Source: Cyclobacteriaceae bacterium | Lineage (GTDB): Bacteria; Bacteroidota; Bacteroidia; Cytophagales; Cyclobacteriaceae | Direction: 5' to 3' | Assembly (NCBI GenBank): GCA_013140395.1 | Contig: JABFSY010000530.1 | Span: 1 to 13,718, forward strand | DNA length: 13,718 nt | Part shown: in pieces, positions 7,193 to 13,718 of the stretch | Numbering within the stretch: the stretch's first letter is position 1 | Layout of the letters: each line of letters begins with the position of its first letter | Notes under the pieces: model-generated | The model's input: the letters and a program-made list of their open reading frames with translations, nothing else | The model's database searches: none | What the model was told of the DNA's origin: nothing | Position numbers and translations under genes: made by a program

Positions 7193-8041
7193 ATGAAAAA
7201 CATTTTAGTGATTGCATTACTGGTGGTTGGCTTAGCTGCTCAGGCACAAGTGCAAACTCCGCAGCCTAGTACAGCCTCTACAGTTACTAACGTAGTCGGT
7301 CTTACCGAGGTGAAAATTGAATATTCTCGCCCGAAGGCAAAAGGCCGTAAGATCTTTGGAGCTACAGGAGACTTTTTAACGCCTTACGGAAAATTGTGGC
7401 GCACAGCCGCCAACACGGGATCAAAAGTAACATTTAGCGATGATGTTAAATTTGGAGGTGTAGATGTTCCTAAAGGAACCTATCTGTTGCTTTCTATTCC
7501 TGGCGCTGCTGAATGGACTGTAATTCTTTACAAAGATGTCGCTATGGGCGGAAACACAGAAGGCTATGACCAAACTAAGGATCAAGCTCGCGTTGTAGTT
7601 AAGTCAGAAAAGTTAACCGAAAAGGTAGAAACGTTTACTCTTGAGATTGCCGACTTCGCTGAAAACAGCAAGTCAGCCAATTTGCAAATCATGTGGGAGA
7701 ATACCTCGGTAAAAGTACCAATCACTGTAGACTTCGATGCAAAAGTGATGAAGTCCATCGAAGCTAACACAAAGGTTAATCCAAACAACTACTTTAATGC
7801 TGCCGTGTATTATTTAGAAAACGGAAAAGATCTGAACCAGGCGTTAGCTTTTGTGAATAAGGCAGTGGAAGCTAACCCAACAGCTTTCTGGATCCTTTAC
7901 CAAAAAGCGCGCATCCAAAAAGGACTGAATGACAAAGCAGGTGCTTTGGCCACATCTAAAGTTTCTTTGGAAGAATCAATCAAAGCAAAAAATGCTGACT
8001 ATCAAAAGATGAACGAAGAGCTTCAAAAGTCATTGAAGTAA
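7193..8041 (+). CDS. Secreted DUF2911 protein with C-terminal TPR-like helices
   Basis: A 282-residue exported protein of a common Bacteroidota family of unknown function. The signal peptide MKNILVIALLVVGLAAQA ends in an AQA cleavage site near residue 18. The DUF2911 beta-rich domain spans about 25-180, with EYSRPKAKGRKIFG (43-56), TPYGKLWRTAANTGSKVTFS (63-82) and VPKGTYLLLSIP (92-103), which are strong family marks. About 195-275 is helical, with one or two TPR-like units (NPNNYFNAAVYYLENG, then FWILYQKARIQKG). The protein is probably periplasmic or surface-exposed; no enzymatic residues are evident. The start at 7193 is chosen over TTG 7163 because it gives a clean signal peptide and lies downstream of the TAAATTTG promoter element. 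A strong terminator follows the stop. Family assignment is firm. Confidence 0.92.
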   Translation: MKNILVIALLVVGLAAQAQVQTPQPSTASTVTNVVGLTEVKIEYSRPKAKGRKIFGATGDFLTPYGKLWRTAANTGSKVTFSDDVKFGGVDVPKGTYLLLSIPGAAEWTVILYKDVAMGGNTEGYDQTKDQARVVVKSEKLTEKVETFTLEIADFAENSKSANLQIMWENTSVKVPITVDFDAKVMKSIEANTKVNPNNYFNAAVYYLENGKDLNQALAFVNKAVEANPTAFWILYQKARIQKGLNDKAGALATSKVSLEESIKAKNADYQKMNEELQKSLK

Positions 8042-8059
8042 TTTATTCAACTTGACAAG

Positions 8060-9778
8060 TTAAACCCCTTTGAGATGCTCAGAGGGGTTTTCTTTTTTAG
8101 AGGCGACTTGAATTAACAAAGCAAGTGTTACCACTACTACACAGCCAATGATATTGTAGTATAGAAAAGCGATTTCTTCATAGAAATAAAAGTAGCATAC
8201 CAGCACACACGATTCGCCTATTAGCGCAGCAATGAAAATAGCATTGCTCTTGACATGCTTTAGATAGAAAGCCACTAAAAATATACCCAAGATCGTTCCG
8301 TAAAAGAGTGAACCCACAATGTTCACAAACTGAATAAGGTTTTCTGCAAAATTGGCCAATGCCGCAAAGACCATGGCAATGACGGCCCACAAAATGGTAA
8401 AATACTTAGATGCATTTAGGTAATGTAAGGCCGATGCCTCTGGCTTGAAAGATCGTTTGTAAATATCAACTGTGGTGGTCGAAGCAAGCGCATTCAATTC
8501 AGAGGCCATCGATGACATGGCCGCGGAGAACATGACCGCTAATAGTAAACCGATAATTCCATGCGGCAGATAGTTAAGTACAAAATTTAGAAAAATATAG
8601 TCGCGGTCTTGTGTCTTGGCTCCGGGAATAGCAGCAGCGATTTTCACTTTCACCTCTTTTCTGATTTGGGCTTCTTTTTCTTTGATGGATTGATACACCA
8701 ATTTCGATTCTTCCTTTCTTTTCAGATCGTTTTCTTTAATGCCCCGAACCAAACCATTTACAGCAACCTGCTTCCTGTGATACAATTCATCGTACCTCTT
8801 ATCTAGCAAACGAAGTGAGTCCGCTTGCCCTGTTTGCATTGCCTGACCTTTTAGCGTTTGATTATGGAAAACAGGTGGTTGAACAAAAAGATAGAAAACA
8901 AAAACTAACACACCGATAAACAGGATCACAAATTGCATGGGAATTTTTAACAGGCCGTTCATGATGAGGCCCATCCGACTTTCGCGAATTGATTTACCAC
9001 CGAGATATCTCCCCACTTGTGATTGATCGGTGCCGAAATAAGACAGAAACAAAAAGGTAGATGCAATTAGTCCAGACCAAATATTAAAGCGATCGTTCCA
9101 ACTGAAATTAGTCGTGATTATATTAAGCTTTCCTAACTCGCCTGCAATCTGAATAGTGTCGCCAAACGAAACATGATCTGGCAGAAGCCGATAAGCAATA
9201 ATCCCTGCCAATATCATTCCCCCCATGATCACCGTCATCTGCTGCCGTTGAGTGAGACTTACTGCCCGGGTCCCTCCAGATACCGTATAAATAATAACCA
9301 GTGCGCCAATAAGGAAAGTAGTGAGGAAAATATTCCAGCCCAAAATAGTTGAGAGCACAAGGGCTGGAGCAAACAATGTTATTCCTGCTGACAATCCTCG
9401 TAGCATTAAAAACAAGATTGCCGCTAAGGACCGAGTCTTTAAATCAAAACGTGTTTCTAAATATTCATATGCCGTATACACTTTTAGTCGATAGTAAATA
9501 GGAACCATTGTAACGGAAATGATTACCATCGCGAGTGGTAAGCCAAAATAAAATTGAATAAAGCGCATTCCATCTTCGATGGCCTGCCCTGGAGTAGAAA
9601 GAAAAGTAATCGCACTTGCCTGGGTAGCCATGATGGATACTCCGATCATCCACCACTTCATGGTGTTATCCCCCTTCAGGTAGCCTTCAATATTTTTCGA
9701 ACCCCTTGTTTTCCACACACCGTATAGGACAATGGAAAAAATAGTTCCGAAAAGAACAATCCAATCAACTACATTCAT
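8060..9778 (-). CDS. SSS-family sodium:solute symporter with a charged periplasmic insert
   Basis: A 572-residue inner-membrane transporter that would use the sodium gradient to import a small solute. Hydrophobic spans begin at 5-23 and recur through about 557, near the 13 spans usual for the family. The motif around SAAMSSMASELNALASTTTVDIYK (418-441; the first serines of the Na2 site) and SGGTRAV (167-173) mark the SSS fold. Residues about 301-391, between spans 7 and 8, form a hydrophilic, lysine- and glutamate-rich insert likely to be coiled-coil; by SSS topology it should face the periplasm. The substrate is unknown; the upstream deacetylase suggests a sugar or amino-sugar. Its ATG overlaps the stop of a 37-codon membrane gene (ATGA). 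Its final codons lie in the terminator of the convergent gene. The family is certain, the substrate open. Confidence 0.93.
   Translation of the reverse strand: MNVVDWIVLFGTIFSIVLYGVWKTRGSKNIEGYLKGDNTMKWWMIGVSIMATQASAITFLSTPGQAIEDGMRFIQFYFGLPLAMVIISVTMVPIYYRLKVYTAYEYLETRFDLKTRSLAAILFLMLRGLSAGITLFAPALVLSTILGWNIFLTTFLIGALVIIYTVSGGTRAVSLTQRQQMTVIMGGMILAGIIAYRLLPDHVSFGDTIQIAGELGKLNIITTNFSWNDRFNIWSGLIASTFLFLSYFGTDQSQVGRYLGGKSIRESRMGLIMNGLLKIPMQFVILFIGVLVFVFYLFVQPPVFHNQTLKGQAMQTGQADSLRLLDKRYDELYHRKQVAVNGLVRGIKENDLKRKEESKLVYQSIKEKEAQIRKEVKVKIAAAIPGAKTQDRDYIFLNFVLNYLPHGIIGLLLAVMFSAAMSSMASELNALASTTTVDIYKRSFKPEASALHYLNASKYFTILWAVIAMVFAALANFAENLIQFVNIVGSLFYGTILGIFLVAFYLKHVKSNAIFIAALIGESCVLVCYFYFYEEIAFLYYNIIGCVVVVTLALLIQVASKKENPSEHLKGV
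8062..8098 (+). terminator. Strong rho-independent terminator of the DUF2911 gene
   Basis: A 13-bp stem, 8062-8074 against 8078-8090, with a 3-base loop and one G-T pair, is followed by TTCTTTTTT. The outer arm is AAACCCC/GGGGTTT. It begins 21 bp after the DUF2911 stop. The whole hairpin lies inside the last codons of the convergent symporter gene. On the minus strand it is followed only by TTTAACTT, so it would be weaker in that direction. Confidence 0.9.
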
Positions 9779-9888
9779 TTGAAAGATTGGGTAAGGAAAT
9801 AGAATAGTACGACCTGAAACGCCATCACCGCGAGCACTAACCAGTACCAGCTACTCCACGAGGTAAAGACGGGGGGCTTTTCTTCCAT
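9775..9888 (-). CDS. 37-aa single-span membrane protein, probable small partner of the symporter
   Basis: A small gene read directly from the sequence: ATG at 9888-9886, stop TGA at 9777-9775. The product has an N-terminal hydrophilic MEEKPPVF, an aromatic TSWSSWYW stretch, then one hydrophobic span (about residues 16-32, LVLAVMAFQVVLFYFL) and a short TQSFK tail. The aromatic belt and the span are typical of a real inner-membrane peptide rather than chance. Its stop overlaps the symporter start as ATGA, so ribosomes finishing this gene can restart on the symporter; the toxin gene ends 7 nt upstream. Other SSS transporters are known with small two-span partner proteins of about 80 residues (DUF4212), but this one is shorter and has a single span. 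A role as accessory subunit is my inference; existence as a gene is likely. Confidence 0.75.
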   Translation of the reverse strand: MEEKPPVFTSWSSWYWLVLAVMAFQVVLFYFLTQSFK

Positions 9889-9895
9889 AAAAGAA

Positions 9896-10195
9896 CTATA
9901 ATTTTAATTTCTCCGGATCCTGGTAGGTGTTCCAGAATGTAAGCAAGTTGATGAAGTTATAGCTCTTGATTTCGAAAAACAAAATAATTCGTTTGTTGAC
10001 GATGCATTTATGTACAGTCTTTGATGAACTGTGTAGTGGGTAAATACGAGGGTTTTGCTTAATTAAATCTAGCAACCCCTCTACTCGATCTAAAAAATCA
10101 TTGGCAACCTGATCGCCCCACTCTTTAAACAGATAGTCGGCATTTTGTTGAAGCGTTTTTGTTGCTTCAGGAGTCCATCGCAAAGAAAAACTCAC
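9896..10195 (-). CDS. RelE/ParE-family toxin
   Basis: The toxin half of a type II toxin-antitoxin pair. At 99 residues it has the RelE/ParE layout: two N-terminal helices (TPEATKTLQQNADYLFKEWG, then VANDFLDRVEGLLDLIKQNP) followed by a beta-sheet with HKCIVNKRIILFFEI and FINLLTFWNTYQDPEKL. The closing FWNTYQDPEKL-type ending is common in Bacteroidota members. Whether it cuts mRNA on the ribosome (RelE) or poisons gyrase (ParE) cannot be read from the sequence. The start is GTG (10195-10193), overlapping the antitoxin stop as GTGA, so translation is coupled and the toxin should be made at a lower rate. The 37-codon symporter partner begins 7 nt after its stop. Confidence 0.9.
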   Translation of the reverse strand: MSFSLRWTPEATKTLQQNADYLFKEWGDQVANDFLDRVEGLLDLIKQNPRIYPLHSSSKTVHKCIVNKRIILFFEIKSYNFINLLTFWNTYQDPEKLKL

Positions 10196-10422
10196 AACTT
10201 GTAGCGATCCCTAATTTCTGCGATTACTTCCTCATGAGGTCTTAACTCGCCTCTTTCCGCCTGCTGAAGGCCACGGTTGATAGAATTTTCCATCTCATTG
10301 TTTTCCAAGTTTTGTTTACTTAGACCGAAATCGAGAAGGCTTCTTATCGCGCTTACCAAAGAAAGGTCATTGACTTGATCAAGACGCTTCAAAATTTCCG
10401 CTTTTTCAGTGGCAATATCCAT
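10192..10422 (-). CDS. Antitoxin of the RelE/ParE pair
   Basis: A 76-residue acidic, helical protein immediately upstream of the toxin and overlapping it by 4 bases. Residues 1-33 form a helical block (ILKRLDQVNDLSLVSAIRSLL) that could support dimers or DNA binding; the linker at 34-45 is polar; the last 30 residues (INRGLQQAERGELRPHEEVIAEIRDRYKL) look like the segment that wraps the toxin. This general pattern is frequent in Bacteroidota toxin-antitoxin loci, but I cannot place it in a named antitoxin family. A candidate promoter and a two-site dyad lie just upstream, which fits the usual self-repression of such operons. The assignment rests mainly on gene order and overlap. Confidence 0.8.
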   Translation of the reverse strand: MDIATEKAEILKRLDQVNDLSLVSAIRSLLDFGLSKQNLENNEMENSINRGLQQAERGELRPHEEVIAEIRDRYKL

Positions 10423-10437
10423 CTGCGTGAGTTTTTT

Positions 10438-10466
10438 TCGAAATTAAAGTTACTGATTTTATTCGA
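10438..10466. promoter_or_regulatory. Candidate operator of the toxin-antitoxin operon
   Basis: TCGAA (10438-10442) and TTCGA (10462-10466) form an inverted pair flanking the presumed -7 element, with centres 24 bp apart. The placement suits a repressor that blocks polymerase, but the arms are only 5 bases. Confidence 0.3.
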
Positions 10467-10473
10467 TCAACAA
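10445..10473 (-). promoter_or_regulatory. Candidate promoter of the toxin-antitoxin operon
   Basis: TAACTTTA (10452-10445, minus strand) matches 7 of 8 positions of TAnnTTTG counting the free ones; TTG (10473-10471) lies 18 nt upstream. The start would be about 15-20 nt before the antitoxin ATG. The element lies directly next to the PIG-L stop codon, so the pair carries its own promoter within the 52-bp gap. Confidence 0.45.
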
Positions 10474-10474
10474 T

Positions 10475-12994
10475 TTACTTCGACTTCCTTTTAGCTTTCA
10501 CATTGGCCATTGGCTGTTTAGGCTTCCCTAATGACACCAGATTTGCAAATAGCCTATAAGCGCCAGGCACACCTTCCGGCAACTCTCTAAAAAATGAGAG
10601 CCCGGTATACACATAATGCCCAAGTCCGTAGTTGGCGATTAACAAGCTTCCATTCTTAGCTGGCTCCCCGGTATCGTTACAAGAGAGCAGTGCATCGTAG
10701 TTCTCATGCCAGTTGGAGGGGAAATATAGCCCCCGCTCCTGCACCCAGCCGTCAAAATCTTTGGGGGTTATTTTGTTGGGATAATTTAATGCCGGATGTT
10801 CTGGCTTTAGAATTCGCACCACGCTGTTTTCTTCCGTGACACGATCGCGCGAAAGAGTAATTGGATAAGGAGCGAATTTATCTTTGTCTATCTCAAAGTC
10901 GCTATTTGTGTTATACTGAACAACTAATGTGCCCCCCTCCTTTACATACTCCAATAACTCCGGCATAAAAAATCTAATTCGTTCGTTGGTGTTCAGCGTT
11001 CGAACACCCAGCACTACTGCGTCCACTTTTTTCAGATTGGCAGCAGTAACTTCTTCGTTTTTCATTTCCCAAACTTCATAGCCCATATTGCGCAAACTTG
11101 CGGGCACTTCATCACCGGCCCCACGTATGTAGCCAACCACCGACCCTTCCTTTTTCAAATCTATGCGCAATGCTTCACCCTCTGCTTTTGGCATTAGTGT
11201 TTGCGTAGGAATATGATCATACTCTATTAACTGGAGGGAATAGTTATACGTCTTTTCACCGATCTCTGCTACTGCTTTCAACGTACCATTCAATTCGTCT
11301 TTATTGGCGATTACACGGAATGTTGCCGACTGTTCTTGTCCTCTTTTTGCCAACTCAACAGGAATGGAGGTCGGCACTGATTTCCACCCTTTGGGCAACT
11401 CCAATTTAATCTTTCCTTCTACTCCATCTGTGGCTGCTTTCAATTGTACTGTAACTTCTTGTGGATCTTGGTTTCTAAAAATGTAAACTGGCTTAGAAAG
11501 CGTGACAAACAGTGGCGGCACGATTTCAAAAGGTCGCGTAAGCTCGCCCTTAACAGGATCTGTCCATTTGTAAACTAACGGGGCCGGAATATTGATTACT
11601 TCGCCATTAATGACAAACCTAACACTGAAAACAACTGCCGGATCGTTTTCGGGCTTACCAATCATTTTGCGATCGTTCACGGTAAATAAACCGGTTGTAT
11701 GATTCTCCTTTAGCCAATATGGACTTGAGTAAGGAGATGTGATTGCAACAGAACGCGTTGATTTCTTGACAAAAGGAACATTGTTTTTAAGAACAGTCGA
11801 AAATATGGTGTCGTACAATATGGCATCGGAATGGATACCTGTCATCGTAACCTCGACTTGTGACCGATTAATGATTTCAAAGTTAAAAGTTGTCGATTCG
11901 CCAGGGGTGCCCCAGTAGGCACTTGCCACTACTTCAACATACAATCCGGCACAGTCCTGAATGAGTTGATTCACTTCGTTCAACTTTCGCTCGCTCCAGA
12001 CTGAAAACGGCAACGCACTAATCTCTTTCCTGATTTGCACGAGCAACGGGAGTGAGGCAGATGGGTTTTCGTATTTGTACTCTGCAATTACTTTGTCAAC
12101 CAATGGCTGGATCTTCTCACTTCCCTTCAAACGACTCCAACTTGTATTTACATTCTCAAAGAAATCTTTGGTAGAAGTAGTGCCTTTTACGAATTCAAAA
12201 AATTCCATTGCATCGCCCCTTCTGCCGGGAGAGCCAAAACCCTGACTCTTGTGCTGTGTACGGCTTTCGGCCGCAATCTCAGAGTAAGATTTACCAAGTA
12301 GCGTGTTATATCCGCCTACATTTACGGCCAGAATTCCAGGCGTGGTTTCATTGATGGTTTGGTTCCACCAACGTCCTGTGTTAGTATACATTCTCTTCAC
12401 CTGCCATACACCATAGTCTTCTACCTGCACGGGATATTTAGTCGCGTCATTAGATAAATCAAAAGCCTCTTGCGCAAGGATTGCGGATGCGGTATGATGT
12501 CCATGGCCTGCCCGCTCATCGGGTGGAAAACGAGTAAGAATAACATCGGGTTGAAACTGCCTGATCACCTTTACTACATCGGAGAGTATCTCGTCCTTGT
12601 TCCAAATCTCAAAGGTCTCTTTTGCATTTTTTGAAAATCCGAAATCGTTCGCTCTGGTAAAAAATTGTTGGCCACCGTCTATTTGTCTGGCCGCCAAAAG
12701 TTCTTGTGTGCGAATCAAGCCCAACTGGTCACGTATTTCAGAACCAATTAAGTTTTGGCCACCATCTCCCCTGGTCATAGAAAGATAGGCCGTGGCAGCC
12801 AGCCGATCGTTGGCGAGAAAAGTAATCGCTCTGGTATTCTCATCATCCGGATGTGCCGCCACATAAAGAACCGATCCCAAAAAATTAAGCTTGTTGAGTT
12901 TGAGTTTGATCTCCGCAGCACTGGGCTGCTTTCGTTGTTGCGAGAAAGTTGAATAGAAACAGAACAGTGCTAATGCTACTACTAGAAATCTCAT
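10475..12994 (-). CDS. Secreted PIG-L family deacetylase with C-terminal GATase-like domain
   Basis: An exported enzyme of 839 residues. A signal peptide spans about 1-18 (hydrophobic LVVALALFCFYSTFS). The PIG-L domain covers about 40-270: AHPDDE at 47-52 and HGHH at 164-167 supply the zinc ligands (His 48, Asp 51, His 167) and the catalytic acid/base (Asp 50) expected from MshB-type N-acetyl-sugar deacetylases. About 350-590 is beta-sandwich, with LPKGWKSVP and an APHP/NEW3-like repeat at 500-590. About 615-825 resembles a glutamine-amidotransferase-like/ThuA fold (VVGYIRGAGDEVPASLRNMGYEV, VVLGVRTLN, YVKEGGTLVVQYN); no catalytic cysteine triad is evident, so it may be structural or sugar-binding. 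The likely reaction is removal of an acetyl group from an N-acetylated sugar outside the cytoplasm; the substrate is unknown. It lies 79 bp after the orphan secreted gene and upstream of the toxin-antitoxin and symporter genes. Confidence 0.92.
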   Translation of the reverse strand: MRFLVVALALFCFYSTFSQQRKQPSAAEIKLKLNKLNFLGSVLYVAAHPDDENTRAITFLANDRLAATAYLSMTRGDGGQNLIGSEIRDQLGLIRTQELLAARQIDGGQQFFTRANDFGFSKNAKETFEIWNKDEILSDVVKVIRQFQPDVILTRFPPDERAGHGHHTASAILAQEAFDLSNDATKYPVQVEDYGVWQVKRMYTNTGRWWNQTINETTPGILAVNVGGYNTLLGKSYSEIAAESRTQHKSQGFGSPGRRGDAMEFFEFVKGTTSTKDFFENVNTSWSRLKGSEKIQPLVDKVIAEYKYENPSASLPLLVQIRKEISALPFSVWSERKLNEVNQLIQDCAGLYVEVVASAYWGTPGESTTFNFEIINRSQVEVTMTGIHSDAILYDTIFSTVLKNNVPFVKKSTRSVAITSPYSSPYWLKENHTTGLFTVNDRKMIGKPENDPAVVFSVRFVINGEVINIPAPLVYKWTDPVKGELTRPFEIVPPLFVTLSKPVYIFRNQDPQEVTVQLKAATDGVEGKIKLELPKGWKSVPTSIPVELAKRGQEQSATFRVIANKDELNGTLKAVAEIGEKTYNYSLQLIEYDHIPTQTLMPKAEGEALRIDLKKEGSVVGYIRGAGDEVPASLRNMGYEVWEMKNEEVTAANLKKVDAVVLGVRTLNTNERIRFFMPELLEYVKEGGTLVVQYNTNSDFEIDKDKFAPYPITLSRDRVTEENSVVRILKPEHPALNYPNKITPKDFDGWVQERGLYFPSNWHENYDALLSCNDTGEPAKNGSLLIANYGLGHYVYTGLSFFRELPEGVPGAYRLFANLVSLGKPKQPMANVKAKRKSK

Positions 12995-13032
12995 AATTAT
13001 TAAACTGGTTATTCCTCGTTTTTTAAATCGGG

Positions 13033-13040
13033 CGAAATTA
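13033..13040 (-). promoter_or_regulatory. Weak candidate -7 element upstream of the PIG-L gene
   Basis: TAATTTCG on the minus strand differs from TAnnTTTG at one fixed position and lies 38 bp before the ATG. No convincing -33 element is seen, so read-through from the upstream gene is equally possible. Confidence 0.25.
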
Positions 13041-13073
13041 AGAAAGGGACTCAGAAAACCCCAAGCTATTTAT

Positions 13074-13559
13074 TTAGAACTTTCCTCGTTTCTCGCCATT
13101 GACAAAATACGATCCATCTTCTCCTATCTTGAAAGTGACTCTGCGAATTGGTTTCTTAAGATCATTTAAAAAAATCAAGTTGATTTCAACACCCTCGCCA
13201 TTATTTTTGACATCTTCTATAAACCCGACCTCTAATTTCATTGGGCTACCTACTTTCACTTTGGTTACTCTTTCAGAACGACCATTGACCACATTTACTT
13301 TCACCTCACCTTCCGCCCGAAGCAATGTAAAATTGATAGACAAGAACGCAATCGGTGTATCCGTTGTCTTCTTGGGCTGGCTCCCATCAGAAAAAGTGTA
13401 GGTACCCGGGTCACTTGATTCCCTTTTTTTGAAGGCCAAATCAATCTTGGATTCAAATTGATCAGCCGGCATAAAAGGAACATCATCTTGCGCGTGAAGA
13501 ACAAGAGCTGCTAGAGTACAAAATACCAGAAAACCCACATTCATTTTCAAACGATCCAT
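13074..13559 (-). CDS. Secreted protein of unknown family (161 aa)
   Basis: I do not recognise this family. The N-terminus MDRLKMNVGFLVFCTLAALVLHA is a signal peptide with cleavage after HA, about residue 23; a start at the second Met (13544) would also work. The mature protein of about 138 residues is charged and appears beta-rich: alternating strands at 68-82 (TPIAFLSINFTLL), 84-104, 107-115, 123-131 and 138-154, and a short YFVNGEKRGKF end. No cysteines remain after the signal peptide, and no catalytic motif is seen. This pattern fits a small periplasmic beta-sandwich or barrel. It lies 79 bp upstream of the PIG-L gene on the same strand, so the two may be co-transcribed. Confidence 0.75.
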   Translation of the reverse strand: MDRLKMNVGFLVFCTLAALVLHAQDDVPFMPADQFESKIDLAFKKRESSDPGTYTFSDGSQPKKTTDTPIAFLSINFTLLRAEGEVKVNVVNGRSERVTKVKVGSPMKLEVGFIEDVKNNGEGVEINLIFLNDLKKPIRRVTFKIGEDGSYFVNGEKRGKF

Positions 13560-13628
13560 CGGCTATATCGAACTAATGATTTCCAGGTTGCAAATTAGAC
13601 CAAGATTCCGCAGCATCATAATTATTGA

Positions 13629-13636
13629 TAATTTTG
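13629..13636 (+). promoter_or_regulatory. Promoter -7 element of the right-edge gene
   Basis: TAATTTTG is an exact TAnnTTTG match 32 bp before the ATG at 13669. The -33 region is poor (ATTC at 13605-13608), so the element is supported mainly by its match and place. Confidence 0.45.
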
Positions 13637-13668
13637 GAGGTGTTAAAAATTAGTTAACCGCATATTCT

Positions 13669-13718
13669 ATGATTGACAAACGTGTATTGAATGCGGACGT
13701 GGCCGTCCGAGATATTTC
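13669..13718 (+). CDS. Partial gene, probable CoA-transferase subunit A (5' end only)
   Basis: Only the first 16 codons are inside the window, reading MIDKRVLNADVAVRDI before the right edge. This resembles the start of 3-oxoacid CoA-transferase subunit A (ScoA/AtoD type), which opens with MI-K-V-A-EAV-DI followed by a glycine-rich CoA-handling segment beyond the edge. That enzyme moves CoA between succinate and acetoacetate, and its subunit B gene usually follows. The ATG is placed by the frame and by the TAATTTTG promoter element upstream. It is divergent from the orphan secreted gene, with 109 bp between. The identification rests on a short match and is tentative. Confidence 0.55.
   Translation, partial: MIDKRVLNADVAVRDI

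Noticed and set aside
13099..13401. 100-codon plus-strand frame opposite the orphan secreted gene
   Set aside because: The minus-strand frame has a clear signal peptide and regular beta-strand pattern; the plus frame is low-complexity Ser/Thr/Leu-rich antisense.

Overview
The window looks like chromosomal DNA of a Bacteroidota bacterium, probably Cytophagales (Cyclobacteriaceae/Chryseolinea-like). Evidence: moderate to low GC; very few Shine-Dalgarno sequences; several matches to the Bacteroidota promoter -7 element TAnnTTTG just upstream of genes; and typical lineage families (DUF2911, DUF3667, PD40-OmpA fusions, an oversized secreted PIG-L deacetylase, a Uup-type ABC-F protein). The exact genus cannot be fixed by reading alone. 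There is no rRNA, tRNA, CRISPR array, IS element or prophage gene, and no gene-free stretch reaches 300 bases.

Left part (1-2706, minus strand): an ABC-F ATPase (Uup type) followed by an ECF41/SigJ-like sigma factor with a shortened C-terminal regulatory domain and its own promoter. A 278-bp gap (2707-2984) holds a 38-codon reading frame resembling a lipoprotein leader. Next (2991-4347, plus strand) comes a two-gene unit: a HEAT-like helical protein and a DUF3667 zinc-ribbon membrane protein. Its last stop lies 3 bp from the stop of a convergent TPR gene.

Middle (4351-8041): on the minus strand, mpg (3-methyladenine DNA glycosylase), then 4 bp later a PD40/OmpA envelope protein, then the TPR gene with an apparently leaderless promoter. 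Divergent from mpg is a secreted DUF2911 protein. It ends in a strong rho-independent terminator whose hairpin also encodes the last codons of the convergent symporter gene.

Right part (8060-13559, minus strand; order of transcription is right to left): an orphan secreted protein, a large secreted PIG-L deacetylase with a C-terminal glutamine-amidotransferase-like domain, a RelE/ParE-type toxin-antitoxin pair, an unlisted 37-codon single-span membrane protein, and an SSS-family sodium:solute symporter. The 37-codon gene overlaps the symporter start as ATGA, so the two are probably translationally coupled; I infer a two-part transporter. The toxin-antitoxin pair sits between the deacetylase and the transporter genes, 7 nt from the small gene, so the transporter may be transcribed from the toxin-antitoxin promoter. 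At the right edge a plus-strand gene begins (13669 onward) that resembles CoA-transferase subunit A.

The most interesting signals are the small membrane partner of the symporter, the charged periplasmic insert of that symporter, the toxin-antitoxin insertion, and the ECF41-like sigma factor that has lost both its SnoaL-like domain and the linker motif thought to work with it.
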